Of a stretch of 64,000 nt of DNA, positions 17,856 to 27,081 are shown in pieces. The translations under genes were made by a program, and so were the position numbers. The notes beneath the pieces are model-generated. The model ran no database searches. It was not told where the DNA came from and was given only the letters and a program-made list of their open reading frames with translations. This stretch comes from Seleniivibrio sp. (GTDB lineage Bacteria; Chrysiogenota; Deferribacteres; Deferribacterales; Geovibrionaceae): contig NZ_JAJOIL010000026.1 of assembly GCF_021209385.1 (NCBI RefSeq), positions 1 through 64,000 of the forward strand, read 5' to 3'. The first letter of the stretch is position 1, and each line of letters starts with the position of its first letter.

Positions 17856-18523
17856 AAACGCTTGTTCTGGGCGGGACATCCGACACCCGCGAATACATAA
17901 AAAAGCTGGACGGCGATTATATTGTGAGCGTTGCCACACAGTACGGCTATGAATCGTTCGGCAAAGATTTTCCGACTGTTCTCATACGTTTTGAAGAGGA
18001 CACACTGACAGCTTTTATACGAGAACACGGCATAACCGCAATTGCTGACACAACTCACCCTTTCGCAAAAAACATCACCGCGCTTGCGGTCAGCACAGCA
18101 GAAAAGCTCGGAATCCCATACATTAACGCCATGCGGATACCGAAACTGGAGTCTGACTACGAAAAGATAATCATCGTTGAGTCATACGAAGATGCGGCGG
18201 AGAGGACAAAAGAATTTTCATCAGTTCTGCTCACCATCGGCTCAAACAGGATTGATATATTTAAAGACGTTATACATAAATGTTTTATACGCGTATTGCC
18301 CTATGAAAAGTCAATTGAAAAATGCAGGCTGGCGGGTGCCGAATACAAACAGATAATCGCCATGCAGGGTCCTTTTTCGGAAGAATTCAATATAGCTCTA
18401 ATGCGGGAAATAAAGGCGGATGCCCTCGTTACGAAGTTATCGGGTGATGCGGGTGGTCTGAAAGAAAAGATAAGTGCATGTGAAAAAACAAAAACCGCCT
18501 GTATTATTATTACAGGCGGCTGA
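17852..18523 (+). CDS. cbiJ: cobalt-precorrin-6A reductase CbiJ
   Basis: NAD(P)H-dependent reductase of the corrin macrocycle. The 223-residue protein begins KTLVLGGTSDTREYIK, has ADTTHPFAKNITALA and RVLPYEKSIEKCR, and ends VTKLSGDAGGLKEKI, matching CbiJ/CobK. TTG start overlapping the cbiH stop (TTGA). Its stop is at the foot of a terminator hairpin that serves the opposite strand. Confidence 0.9.
   Translation: MKTLVLGGTSDTREYIKKLDGDYIVSVATQYGYESFGKDFPTVLIRFEEDTLTAFIREHGITAIADTTHPFAKNITALAVSTAEKLGIPYINAMRIPKLESDYEKIIIVESYEDAAERTKEFSSVLLTIGSNRIDIFKDVIHKCFIRVLPYEKSIEKCRLAGAEYKQIIAMQGPFSEEFNIALMREIKADALVTKLSGDAGGLKEKISACEKTKTACIIITGG
18483..18519 (-). terminator. intrinsic terminator of the Rnf-lipoprotein operon
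   Basis: Nine-base arms CCGCCTGTA (18495-18503) and TACAGGCGG (18511-18519). On the minus strand the stem is followed by TTTTTGTTTTTTC, a strong U-tract. The plus strand lacks a U-run, so it is weaker for cbiJ. Confidence 0.8.
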
Positions 18524-18526
18524 TAT

Positions 18527-19153
18527 CTATTTCATTAAATTTAAATTAAGATTTTTGCTGATGTTCTTAACAAGCCCTTCGGATTTCAGCGGCTTTGACA
18601 TCTTTTCGATAATATCCGTGAGAAGATACTCTGCACTTGCCGCTTCATTTTTGTCGTCCGCCTTTGAACGCTCAGATATCTCCGAAGACCAGAGAACAGC
18701 ACCCGTTTCAATGCTTATCAGTTTCGCCACAAGCTGAACCTCTGACATGTATATGTCACGCCCCTTTTCCATCTGGTTATATGCGACGAGTTTTCCTGTG
18801 AGGATGCTGTCTGCGCCCATAGCTTTCAGTTTGTTTTTGGTCTTGTCATCAAGCAGTCCGGCATAAGATGATTTCTGCTGAAAACCGACCTCGGTAAAAA
18901 CCTTGTCTATGTCATTTCTGTCCATGATGCTGAACAGCTTGCCGTCAACAAGCTCTGCGGTGAATTTGTCCGCGATTATGTCAGTGTTATACCCTATGCC
19001 AAAATTCTTATCGAAACCTATTATCGCAACGCGCTTGACACTTTCTCTGTTAAACTGAGGTGAAAGATTTGCTTTGTGAATATCCGTAGTAACGGCGGGA
19101 CCGCATGAGACAAGAAAAATACACAAAAAACCGAACATAAAAAACTTTTTCAT
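18527..19153 (-). CDS. CsgG-like lipoprotein
   Basis: The 208-residue product has a lipoprotein signal peptide (MKKFFMFGFLCIFLVSC, lipobox LVSC), so it is probably anchored in the outer membrane facing the periplasm. The body resembles the CsgG/LpoB fold: KRVAIIGF, then FTAELVDGKLFSIMDR, GADSILTGKLVAY and VQLVAKLISIETGAVLWSSE. CsgG itself is a secretion pore of about 260 residues; this shorter protein more likely resembles LpoB-type periplasmic sensors or unclassified CsgG-domain proteins. ATG at 19153 with GGAGGGA upstream. Last gene of the Rnf transcription unit. Confidence 0.75.
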   Translation of the reverse strand: MKKFFMFGFLCIFLVSCGPAVTTDIHKANLSPQFNRESVKRVAIIGFDKNFGIGYNTDIIADKFTAELVDGKLFSIMDRNDIDKVFTEVGFQQKSSYAGLLDDKTKNKLKAMGADSILTGKLVAYNQMEKGRDIYMSEVQLVAKLISIETGAVLWSSEISERSKADDKNEAASAEYLLTDIIEKMSKPLKSEGLVKNISKNLNLNLMK

Positions 19154-19168
19154 CAATCCCTCCATAGG

Positions 19169-19501
19169 TCACTGTCCGTCGCCGAGGTTCTGTGTCAGCC
19201 TCAGAAGTTTCTGACGAAGCAGATTCTTTTTGCGCACGATATTGCCGTTGTCTGTGCTGACAACGTCGAGAAGTTTCAGCTTTTCGCATATCTCTTTAAT
19301 CTTGTCCGCCGCCAGTCCGGTATTTTCCGGTTTTTTATCCAGAGACACAACGGTAATGTCATGATCGTTTGCGGTTCGCACCGTATCTTTGTTCAGTGCG
19401 AAAAAGAACTCGCTCATTCTGTAAAATGCGCTAAGTCTGTTCAGCAGGGCTATCTTATCCTCAACAAACAAACTTTGCATATCGGGCGGATTGGTTACCA
19501 T
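19169..19501 (-). CDS. unknown protein at the end of the rnf operon
   Basis: I do not recognise this family. From the ATG at 19501 (GGAG six bases upstream) it gives 110 residues, mostly helical, with no membrane segment or cysteines. The frame stays open upstream to 19654, and its codons back to about 19590 also look protein-like (for example RYIREAFICEDKHTIQLC), but no ATG, GTG or TTG lies between the rnfB stop and 19501, so a rare start or the shorter form must be assumed. It lies between rnfB and the CsgG-like lipoprotein, presumably co-transcribed. Confidence 0.6.
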   Translation of the reverse strand: MVTNPPDMQSLFVEDKIALLNRLSAFYRMSEFFFALNKDTVRTANDHDITVVSLDKKPENTGLAADKIKEICEKLKLLDVVSTDNGNIVRKKNLLRQKLLRLTQNLGDGQ

Positions 19502-19592
19502 AACGCTCCAGGAACATAACTGTATTGTGTGTTTATCTTCGCAGATAAACGCCTCTCTTATGTATCGTCCTTTTTGCGTCGAATTTGAGTAA

Positions 19593-20381
19593 TTATTTGC
19601 TATAATCTCCAATAGCTTTTGTGGGGCATACCGCCACGCACTCACCACAGACATTACAGACGGAAGGATCTATCTTCGCTAAGAAACTGTCCACATCTAT
19701 AGCGCCGACAGGGCATTTCTTCTCGCACATCTTACAGCCTATGCACCCGACACTGCAAGCTTTTTTCACTTCGGGTCCCTTGTCTTTAGACATACAGTTG
19801 ACAACCACAGGCTTGTCTTCGGGGATAAGCGTTATAAGATTTCTGGGACACGCTTTGACGCAGAGACCGCAGGCACAGCATTTTTCGGCGTTGACCACCG
19901 GAATACCGTTCTTGCCCATGTGCATAGCGTCGAAACCGCACGCTTTGACACAGCTCCCCTCGCCCACGCACCCGAAAGTACAAAGCTTGCTTCCGCCGTT
20001 TAAGATAACGATACTGTGGCAGTCGCGGGGACCGTAATAATTATATTTCTCTACGGCGTTTTCACATCCGCCGTTGCATCTTACTCTTGCTACTTTTTTA
20101 ACTGAACTGTCGGCAGTCAGCCCGAGATATTCGGCGATCTGCTGAACCATGTCGCGGCTGCATACAGGGCAGGAATTAACAGGTGCTTTACCTGTTACAA
20201 TTGCCTCTGCCAGAGCCGCACAGCCCGGATATCCGCATCCGCCGCAGTTTGCCGCCGGAAGCATCTCGTTCACCGCTTCAATACGCTCGTCCTTCACCAC
20301 ATGGAATTTTTTGGACGCGTACATAAGCCCGATTCCCGCAACGAAACCCGTTGCCGCCATTGTTAAAACTGCCGCTATCAT
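19593..20381 (-). CDS. rnfB: Rnf complex iron-sulfur subunit RnfB
   Basis: RnfB accepts electrons from ferredoxin at the cytoplasmic face. The 262-residue protein has one N-terminal membrane helix, a CGGCGYPGC four-iron cluster domain (residues about 45-60) followed by CPVC, then further ferredoxin-type motifs: CCACGLCVKACP, CIGCKMCEKKCP and CNVCGECVAVCP, plus cysteines in CTFGCVGEGSCVKAC. This multi-cluster form is typical of Rnf from anaerobes. Two bases separate it from rnfA. Confidence 0.94.
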   Translation of the reverse strand: MIAAVLTMAATGFVAGIGLMYASKKFHVVKDERIEAVNEMLPAANCGGCGYPGCAALAEAIVTGKAPVNSCPVCSRDMVQQIAEYLGLTADSSVKKVARVRCNGGCENAVEKYNYYGPRDCHSIVILNGGSKLCTFGCVGEGSCVKACGFDAMHMGKNGIPVVNAEKCCACGLCVKACPRNLITLIPEDKPVVVNCMSKDKGPEVKKACSVGCIGCKMCEKKCPVGAIDVDSFLAKIDPSVCNVCGECVAVCPTKAIGDYSK

Positions 20382-20382
20382 A

Positions 20383-20958
20383 TCACTTCACCAGCCCTGA
20401 AAAGCCCATGAATGCGAGGGCGAGTATCCCAGCCGTAATGAAAGCGATGGGCAGTCCGCGGAAATAATAAGGGATGTCTGAAAGCTCTATACGTTCCCTG
20501 ATACCTGCAAAAAGCACCATCGCCAATGTAAAGCCCAGTGCCGAACCAATGGTGAACACCAGCATATGCAGGAAATCGAATCCCGACTGTATATTGATTA
20601 TAGCCGCACCGAGGATGGCGCAGTTGGTGGTTATCAGCGGAAGGTATATGCCAAGGCTCTGGTACAGGTCGGGAGAGGACTTTTCGATTACCATCTCAAC
20701 AAACTGCACAAGTGCCGCTATGACCAGAATGAAAACTATCGTCTGCAAAAAGCCGACGTTGAATTTGTCCAGCACAGCATACTGAATTATCCATGTGATA
20801 GAACCCGCAACTGTCATTACGAATGTCACCGCAAGTCCCATACCCACAGCAGTTTCAACCTTTTTCGATACGCCGAAGAAGGGGCATATCCCGAGGAATC
20901 TGGCAAGAACGAAGTTATTTACGAGTACCGCACCGACAAACAGAAGGAAAAGGCTCAT
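20383..20958 (-). CDS. rnfA: Rnf complex membrane subunit RnfA
   Basis: One of two related six-helix membrane subunits with opposite topologies. The 191-residue product reads [21 protein letters not shown] at the N-terminus and [11 protein letters not shown] in the middle; the cysteines in GICPFF and TNCAI fit the intramembrane iron-sulfur site shared by RnfA/RnfE. Overlaps rnfE by 4 bases. Confidence 0.94.
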   Translation of the reverse strand: MSLFLLFVGAVLVNNFVLARFLGICPFFGVSKKVETAVGMGLAVTFVMTVAGSITWIIQYAVLDKFNVGFLQTIVFILVIAALVQFVEMVIEKSSPDLYQSLGIYLPLITTNCAILGAAIINIQSGFDFLHMLVFTIGSALGFTLAMVLFAGIRERIELSDIPYYFRGLPIAFITAGILALAFMGFSGLVK

Positions 20959-21566
20959 TGTGCGCCCCCTCTGCTGATGCGTCTGCGCTCTTCAACGAAG
21001 TTGTTGAATGCCATCATGAAACCAAGCACTATGAACGCACCGGGAGGCAGTATCATGAGTATTGCGGGGCTGAAATGTACTCCGAAAAGGTCAAGCCCGA
21101 ACCATGAGCCGTTTCCAAGCACTTCGCGTATGCTTCCCAGAACGAACAGCGTCAGTGTGAATCCCATACCGGAACCTATGCCGTCCAGAAGAGAATCAAA
21201 CACGCCGTTCTTTGATGCGAAACTCTCCGCCCTGCCAAGCACGATACAGTTAACCACTATCAGAGGGATGAACAGTCCAAGTATCTTGTGCAGATCATGA
21301 AAATACGCATTCATGGAAAGGTCTATAAGTGTCACAAAGGTTGCGATTATCACAACATATGCAGGTATGCGCACCTTTGCAGGTATTATGTTTTTAACCA
21401 GCGCAACGGCAACGTTGGAACCCATAAGCACACCAGTGGTGGCAAGTCCCATAGCTATCCCGTTTATTGCGGAAGTGGTCACGGCAAGTGTCGGACAAAG
21501 TCCCAAAACCTGCTTCATTACGGGGTTGTTCTTAAAAATTCCTTCTGTCAGGATGGACAATTTCAT
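20955..21566 (-). CDS. rnfE: Rnf complex membrane subunit RnfE
   Basis: Paralogue of RnfA. The 203-residue protein has [23 protein letters not shown] and [11 protein letters not shown], with the paired intramembrane cysteines, and six hydrophobic helices. The tail is basic and cytoplasmic ([12 protein letters not shown]). Overlaps rnfG by 4 bases. Confidence 0.94.
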   Translation of the reverse strand: MKLSILTEGIFKNNPVMKQVLGLCPTLAVTTSAINGIAMGLATTGVLMGSNVAVALVKNIIPAKVRIPAYVVIIATFVTLIDLSMNAYFHDLHKILGLFIPLIVVNCIVLGRAESFASKNGVFDSLLDGIGSGMGFTLTLFVLGSIREVLGNGSWFGLDLFGVHFSPAILMILPPGAFIVLGFMMAFNNFVEERRRISRGGAQ

Positions 21567-22111
21567 TTCGCACCCCCGGCTTTACCGATTATGGCAAGGG
21601 CGTTTCTTACTGCTTCACAGACAGCACGCGGCGATATGGTCGCACCGCTGAAACTGTCTATCTCGCCGCCGTCTTTTTTAACGGTTATATTTGATTCTGC
21701 GGTCTTGCCTATGAAGCTGTCACGCCATGATTTATCCTGAATTTTGTTGCCAAGCCCCGGCGTTTCCGCGTGGCTTATCACCTCTATGCCAAGCACTTTT
21801 CCGTCAACTCCGGCGCCGACAAGTATCTTTATGTTGCCCGAATATCCTTTGGCGGAGACGCTTTCAACGGCGTAACCGAATATCTTGCCGCCCTTCTTGC
21901 CAATATAAAGGGTATTCCCGTCAACGGTCATTGTCTCCCTGTCCGGTTCGTTGTCAAACCCCGGAAGCACAGTTGTAAGCCCTTTCAGAAAATCCTGACG
22001 CTCCGCATCGGCTATCTTCTGTTTCGTAGCGCCGTAAACTCCCGCAAGCAGAAGCGCCGCCAGAGCGGATATAACCGTAAGCACCACAACCATTTTCAGC
22101 GAGTTGTTCAT
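21563..22111 (-). CDS. rnfG: Rnf complex flavoprotein RnfG
   Basis: Periplasm-facing FMN subunit with one N-terminal membrane helix. The covalent flavin site is visible as SFSGATISPRAV, in which the threonine carries FMN in the family. ISHAETPGLGNKI is the conserved preceding segment. Length 182 is usual. Confidence 0.93.
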   Translation of the reverse strand: MNNSLKMVVVLTVISALAALLLAGVYGATKQKIADAERQDFLKGLTTVLPGFDNEPDRETMTVDGNTLYIGKKGGKIFGYAVESVSAKGYSGNIKILVGAGVDGKVLGIEVISHAETPGLGNKIQDKSWRDSFIGKTAESNITVKKDGGEIDSFSGATISPRAVCEAVRNALAIIGKAGGAK

Positions 22112-23100
22112 TTCTTCACCTCGCCAAACGACAGTGGACGCATATATTTGTCCAGCAGAGGAACAAAAGCGTTCATAATAAGCACGGCAAAACCCGTACC
22201 CTCCGGATAGCTTCCGTATATCCTGATTATCCCAGCGATAAGCCCGCAGCCGATGCCGAACACTATCTGCGCACGCTTTATGACGGGTGACGTAACATAA
22301 TCAGTCGCCATGAAGAATGCCGCAAGCATCGCGCCGCCGCTGACAATATGCAGGAAAGGGTCGATGGTTCTCTGGGGATTTATAAGCCATATTATCCCTG
22401 TGAACGCGAAGAGCGTTCCAAGGAAAGAAATCGGAATATGCCATGAAATGACCTTGCGGTTCATCATGAAAAGTCCGCCAATGAGTACAAATACAGCACC
22501 GTCGCCGCCCATACAGCCGCTTACGTTGCCTATTATCTGGTCAGTGTATGTCGCAAGATTCGCAGTAACAACATGCCCGTGGGCGATTATGTCGGATTTC
22601 AGCGTTCCAAGCGGTGTCGCGGAACTTACTGTGTCAAAAAGGAATCCGTGGATTATTGGCGAAGGCTTCACCCATGAGGTCATCTCAACAGGCCATGCAA
22701 TAAGCAGGAAAACACGCGCCACCAGAGCGGGATTGAACGGGTTCTGTCCAAGCCCCCCGTAAACCTGTTTTGAAACGACTATCGCAATGAAAGACCCCAC
22801 AAGCATCGTCCACCATGGAGCGGCGGCAGGCATGTTCATTGCCAGCAGAAGCCCCGTCACCAGAGCCGAATTATCTTTTATGGCGACCGGTCTGCCTGAT
22901 ATTTTATCGAAAAGATATTCAAAGCCTATACAGAAAAGGGTTGTAAGCACATAGCCCTTAACCGCATAATAGCCGTAATACCATATTGAGTTGGCAATGA
23001 TAGGCAGCATGGCTATGACCACCGTCATCATCACCTTGTTTGTCGTTTCAGGGTGTCTGTCGTGGGGTGAAAATGTCACCAGAAATTTTCTGTCAGGCAT
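22108..23100 (-). CDS. rnfD: Rnf complex membrane flavoprotein RnfD
   Basis: Polytopic membrane subunit carrying covalent FMN; the site is in SSATPLGTLK. The 330-residue protein also has GGLGQNPFNPALVARVFLL and PEGTGFAVLIMNAFVPLLDKY, typical of RnfD/NqrB. Overlaps rnfG by 4 and rnfC by 8 bases. Confidence 0.94.
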   Translation of the reverse strand: MPDRKFLVTFSPHDRHPETTNKVMMTVVIAMLPIIANSIWYYGYYAVKGYVLTTLFCIGFEYLFDKISGRPVAIKDNSALVTGLLLAMNMPAAAPWWTMLVGSFIAIVVSKQVYGGLGQNPFNPALVARVFLLIAWPVEMTSWVKPSPIIHGFLFDTVSSATPLGTLKSDIIAHGHVVTANLATYTDQIIGNVSGCMGGDGAVFVLIGGLFMMNRKVISWHIPISFLGTLFAFTGIIWLINPQRTIDPFLHIVSGGAMLAAFFMATDYVTSPVIKRAQIVFGIGCGLIAGIIRIYGSYPEGTGFAVLIMNAFVPLLDKYMRPLSFGEVKK

Positions 23101-24400
23101 TTTTAGCCCCCCTCTCCTTTATCCTCTGCATAATGTGGCGTTTGGATGTTTTGAAACCGCCCACCAGCGTCCTTCTGGACGGGCAGACGTAGGAACAGCA
23201 TCCGCACTCTATGCAGTTCATCACATGGTGCTGTTCAAGTTCTTCGTACATTTCTTTTTTTACGAACCTGTCCATTATGGAAGGCACAAGAAGCATCGGG
23301 CATGCGTCAACACAACGTCCGCAGCGGATACAGGGATATTTTGTAAGGTCGGGCATATCCTCTTCGCGGTAGACCAGAATTCCGCTGGTTCCTTTCATGA
23401 CGGGTGTTTCGACGGATGTCACCGCCATTCCCATCATGGGTCCGCCCATGACTATCTTTTTCGGAACGCCGAGGAATCCGCCGCATGCGTCGATAAGCGA
23501 CAGAATGGGCGTTCCCACCCGCACGCGAAGGTTTTTCGGAGTGACCACAGCGCCCGTAACAGTGACGATCCGCTCAAAAAGCGGTTTTTTATCGTAATAT
23601 GCTTCGTAAACAGCCGCGGCTGTTCCGACGTTATGAACGATAACGCCGACCTCCACCGGAAGTTTGCCCTCCGGCACAACTCTGTTCAGGCAAGCTTTTA
23701 TAAGCTGTTTTTCGCCGCCCTGCGGGTACTTAACATAAAGAGGCACAAGCTCGAAACCATACTCTTTTTCATATCTTTTAAATATCTGTATGGCGTCCGG
23801 CTTGTTCTTCTCTATACCGATTATGAGGTTCTTAATATTGAGTTTTTCTTTGATAAGCACAGCGCCTTTGATGACCTTTAGCGTCTGTTCAAGCATCATA
23901 CGGTGGTCGCATGTGAGATAAGGTTCGCACTCTGCACCGTTTATAAGCAGCGAGTCCACCTCTTTCGGAGGTGAAAGTTTGACGTGTGTCGGGAAGGTCG
24001 CTCCGCCCATGCCAGTTATGCCTGCGCGCTGGACAATCTGCTGAAAAGTTCCTTCATCAGAGATTGGTTCAAACTCGTCGTTGGTTTCGTCCGCCTCAAT
24101 GATTATCCCTTCCATACGACCCGCCATGGGGTGGATGACATGGGATATGGACGTAACTTTTCCGTTGACGGGACTGTGGATGGCGGCGCTTATGAACCCG
24201 CCTGCTTCAGCCACAAGTTCACCTGTTTTAACCTGCTGGTTCTTCGCAACCACAGGTTTCGCCGGAGCACCTATATGCTGTGAAAGCGGCAGGTAATACT
24301 TGTCTCCTGCTTTAACGGGCAGGGTCTCTGTCGGCTTACCGCTGGTGAGTGATTTATTGTAGTCGGGATGTACGCCGCCTTTAAACCCGAAAAAAGGCAT
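23093..24400 (-). CDS. rnfC: Rnf complex NADH-dehydrogenase subunit RnfC
   Basis: Peripheral cytoplasmic subunit that exchanges electrons with NAD. The 435-residue protein has the GGATFPTHVKL/NGAECEPYLTCDHRMM region (NADH/FMN domain, about 130-175) and two four-iron motifs: CIRCGRCVDACP and CIECGCCSYVCP. First gene of rnfCDGEAB; its ATG overlaps the comEB stop as TGATG. The complex couples ferredoxin:NAD oxidoreduction to Na+ or H+ transport; the ion cannot be decided here. Confidence 0.95.
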   Translation of the reverse strand: MPFFGFKGGVHPDYNKSLTSGKPTETLPVKAGDKYYLPLSQHIGAPAKPVVAKNQQVKTGELVAEAGGFISAAIHSPVNGKVTSISHVIHPMAGRMEGIIIEADETNDEFEPISDEGTFQQIVQRAGITGMGGATFPTHVKLSPPKEVDSLLINGAECEPYLTCDHRMMLEQTLKVIKGAVLIKEKLNIKNLIIGIEKNKPDAIQIFKRYEKEYGFELVPLYVKYPQGGEKQLIKACLNRVVPEGKLPVEVGVIVHNVGTAAAVYEAYYDKKPLFERIVTVTGAVVTPKNLRVRVGTPILSLIDACGGFLGVPKKIVMGGPMMGMAVTSVETPVMKGTSGILVYREEDMPDLTKYPCIRCGRCVDACPMLLVPSIMDRFVKKEMYEELEQHHVMNCIECGCCSYVCPSRRTLVGGFKTSKRHIMQRIKERGAKNA

Positions 24401-24864
24401 CAGATCTTTCCTTTTTCAAATTTTATGAGCTGAACCCGCTTTTCATAAAGCATTTCGTCTGCCAGCGGGTCGCTGTATCCCTGTTCGTAGATAACTTTTT
24501 CAATACCTGCGTTGCATATCATCTTCGCACAGATGGAGCAGGGTTTAGTATTGCAGTAAAGTACTGATCCTTTTATGCTTACCCCGTGATATGCCGCCTG
24601 AATGATGGCGTTCTGCTCCGCGTGAAGTCCCCTGCAAATCTCGTGACGTTCGCCGGACGGCACTTTCAGCTGTTCGCGCAGGCATCCCGTTTCGGCACAA
24701 TGGGTTATGCCGCTGGGCACACCGTTGTATCCCGTGGCGAGGATATGATGATCCTTAACGATAACTGCGCCCACCTGCCTTCTCAGGCATGTCGAACGCT
24801 GTTTCACCAGATTGGTCATTTCAATAAAATATTCATCCCATGAAGGTCTTTCAGTTTTTGACAT
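24400..24864 (-). CDS. comEB: deoxycytidylate (dCMP) deaminase, ComEB-like
   Basis: Zinc deaminase converting dCMP to dUMP for thymidylate synthesis. The 154-residue protein shows the zinc motifs GLHAEQNAI (HAE) and KPCSICAK (PCxxC), and the N-terminal WDEYFIEM typical of dCMP deaminases. No competence genes are near, so the nucleotide role is preferred. One base separates it from rpiB. Confidence 0.9.
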   Translation of the reverse strand: MSKTERPSWDEYFIEMTNLVKQRSTCLRRQVGAVIVKDHHILATGYNGVPSGITHCAETGCLREQLKVPSGERHEICRGLHAEQNAIIQAAYHGVSIKGSVLYCNTKPCSICAKMICNAGIEKVIYEQGYSDPLADEMLYEKRVQLIKFEKGKI

Positions 24865-24865
24865 T

Positions 24866-25318
24866 TCAGCACCAGCTGTCTTTTGCGAGTTCGTCTATCT
24901 TGTCGATGCGTCTCTGGTGTCGTCCCCCCTCAAATTCAGTATTGAGGAACAGGTCGACCATATCAACCGCTCTTTCGATGGTTGTGATGCGACCGCCGAG
25001 CGCCATTATGTTAGCGTCGTTGTGCAGACGGCACATTTTCGCCGTGTAGGTGTCAAAACAGAGCGCACAGCGTATACCTTTGAATTTATTGGCAGAAATG
25101 GAGATACCGATGCCAGAGCCGCACATGATAATTGCGCAGTCGGCCTTCTTTTCAAGAACGGCTTTTGCCGCGGCAGCACCGAAATCAGGATAGTCAACAG
25201 AAGATTCGGAATCAGTTCCGAGATCAACAACCTCGTAACCTTTTGATGTGAGATAGTTTTTTATTTCCGACTTAAGTCCGAAACCACCGTGGTCGGAAGC
25301 TAGAGCAATACGTTTCAT
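24866..25318 (-). CDS. rpiB: ribose-5-phosphate isomerase B
   Basis: Interconverts ribose-5-phosphate and ribulose-5-phosphate. The 150-residue protein has [13 protein letters not shown], the catalytic-cysteine loop [15 protein letters not shown] and GIRCALC. The ATG at 25318 has GAGG upstream; a longer frame to 25336 is less likely. It appears to head the rpiB-comEB-rnf transcription unit. Confidence 0.92.
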   Translation of the reverse strand: MKRIALASDHGGFGLKSEIKNYLTSKGYEVVDLGTDSESSVDYPDFGAAAAKAVLEKKADCAIIMCGSGIGISISANKFKGIRCALCFDTYTAKMCRLHNDANIMALGGRITTIERAVDMVDLFLNTEFEGGRHQRRIDKIDELAKDSWC

Positions 25319-25398
25319 ATTTTGACCCTCAATCAATTACAACGGCTTAAAAACAATATCAGATTTTTCAATATAATGGAAGCTTATATTTGAAAAGC

Positions 25399-26307
25399 CT
25401 ATTCGTTTCTAGGAATGGCAAGCATCCGTTCGATGCAGGTCACCGCCTTTTCAGCAACTTCCTTATCAACAGTGATAACGTTGCTCATGTTTAAAAGGCA
25501 CTCGTAAACGTCTTTAAGAGTGGTCTTTTTCATGTTCTTGCAGGTGAAGCCTTCATATGCGAACAGGAAGGTCTTTTCAGGATTCTCAAGTTTCAGCCTG
25601 TAACCTACACCGGTTTCAGTGGCGATGATGAATTTCTTCGCATCGCTCGCCTTGCAATAGGTATAGATGCCCGACGTTGAGCAGACGTGGTCTGCTATAT
25701 CCACCACTTTGGGAGGACATTCGGGGTGTGCGACAACTATTGCGTCTGGGTGTTCGCGTCTGAGCTGCTGAATCTCCGGAACCGTCACTCGGTTGTGTAT
25801 GGGGCAAAAGCCGGGGTAAAGAATGACCTCTTTGTCTGTGAACCGCTGGACGTAGTTGCCGAGGTTCTTGTCGGGAACAAAGAGAATCTTGTCCGACTGT
25901 ATGCTCTTGATAACATTGACAGCATTGCCCGAAGTACAGCACAGATCGCTCTGAGCCTTAACTTCTGCGGTGGAGTTCACATAACAGACTGTCACGGCGT
26001 CTGGGTGCTGAGCTTTGAACTCGGCAAGCTTTTCGCCTGTGATCATATCCGCCATGGGACATCCTGCATCAAGTCTGGGCAAAAGGACAGTCTTTTCCGG
26101 TGCGAGCATATGGGCGGTTTCCGCCATGAAATGCACGCCGCAGAAAACAATGACCTTGTTTGATGTTTTCGCCGCCTCGATGGACAAACCGAGAGAGTCG
26201 CCTGTTATATCAGCTATTTCCTGAATATCGTCTATCTGATAATTGTGAGCAAGAATTACAGCATCCCGCTCTTTTGCAAGCTTTTTTATCTCCGCTTTGT
26301 AGTCCAT
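25399..26307 (-). CDS. nadA: quinolinate synthase A
   Basis: Four-iron enzyme condensing iminoaspartate and dihydroxyacetone phosphate in NAD synthesis. The 302-residue protein reads AVILAHNYQIDDIQEIADITGDSLGLS at its start (shown here in two parts: AVILAHNYQIDD and IADITGDSLGLS), then FCGVHFMAETA, CCTSGNA, HPECPPKV and a late cysteine, fitting the cluster ligands. nadB and nadC are not in view. It ends 2 bases from the ymdB reading frame. Confidence 0.94.
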   Translation of the reverse strand: MDYKAEIKKLAKERDAVILAHNYQIDDIQEIADITGDSLGLSIEAAKTSNKVIVFCGVHFMAETAHMLAPEKTVLLPRLDAGCPMADMITGEKLAEFKAQHPDAVTVCYVNSTAEVKAQSDLCCTSGNAVNVIKSIQSDKILFVPDKNLGNYVQRFTDKEVILYPGFCPIHNRVTVPEIQQLRREHPDAIVVAHPECPPKVVDIADHVCSTSGIYTYCKASDAKKFIIATETGVGYRLKLENPEKTFLFAYEGFTCKNMKKTTLKDVYECLLNMSNVITVDKEVAEKAVTCIERMLAIPRNE

Positions 26308-26308
26308 A

Positions 26309-27081
26309 TCAGTCCCCAGATGTCATACATACTTTAGAGAAGCTTGTGACCTTAAGGTCGCTTCCGTACTCGAAAAACAAGGCATTAAACAATATTTTAC
26401 CCCGCTTTTCAACCTCAAATTTGCGCGGCATCCCCGTCAGAAATCTTTCTATGGGCGCGTATTTCTCCATTCCTATCACGGAATTCTGAGCGCCGCACAT
26501 TCCGGTGTCCGTCAGGTAAAGGGTGCCTTTAGGAAGCAGACGTTCATCATTCGTCTGCACATGGGTATGGGTTCCCGTAACAGCTCCGGCTCGCCCGTCG
26601 GCATAAAATCCGAAAGCTGCTTTTTCGCTGGTGGCTTCGGCATGAAAGTCCACGAAAACAAATCCTTCAGCCTCTTCCATGATGCTGTCAAACTTGCGGA
26701 AAGGACAGTCGGAAAGCCCCATGAAAACACGCCCGATAAGGTTCACGCATGTGAACTTCTCACCGTTCTTCTCAATGGTTATGCTGCCTTTGCCCGGCAC
26801 GCCTTCCGGCATGTTCGCGGGGCGGATGAGCCTGTCCATTTTATCAATGGACTTTTCAACCTCTTTATTGTCCCAGACATGGTTTCCTGTGGTGAGGATG
26901 TCGATGTCGAGACGCAGAAGTTCCTCATATACAGCATAGGAAATGCCGAAACCTCCGGAAGAGTTTTCGGCATTTGCAATGATGATATCAGGTTGTATTC
27001 TGCCCGGACAGCGGGCAGAAAGGTTTGAACCGCCTTTCTGCCTGTGCGTCCGATAATATCTCCGATATGGAGGACTTTCAC
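26309..27081 (-). pseudogene. ymdB: YmdB-family metallophosphoesterase, frameshifted
   Basis: This family is a calcineurin-like phosphoesterase of about 260 residues, reported to hydrolyse 2',3'-cyclic nucleotides. The first frame begins [18 protein letters not shown] and runs to RAEYN; the correct continuation, DIIIANAENSSGGFGISYAV, is in another frame, leading to LTTGNHVWDNKE, ANMPEGVPGKGS and VTGTHTHVQTNDERLL. One missing base near 26994-27000 (AA for AAA, giving EYKPDIIIA) would give 257 residues. Metal-site residues (GD, ENSSGG, GNHVWD, GTHTH) are all present. The ymdB-rny pairing is a common synteny. Sequencing error or real loss cannot be separated here. Confidence 0.85.
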
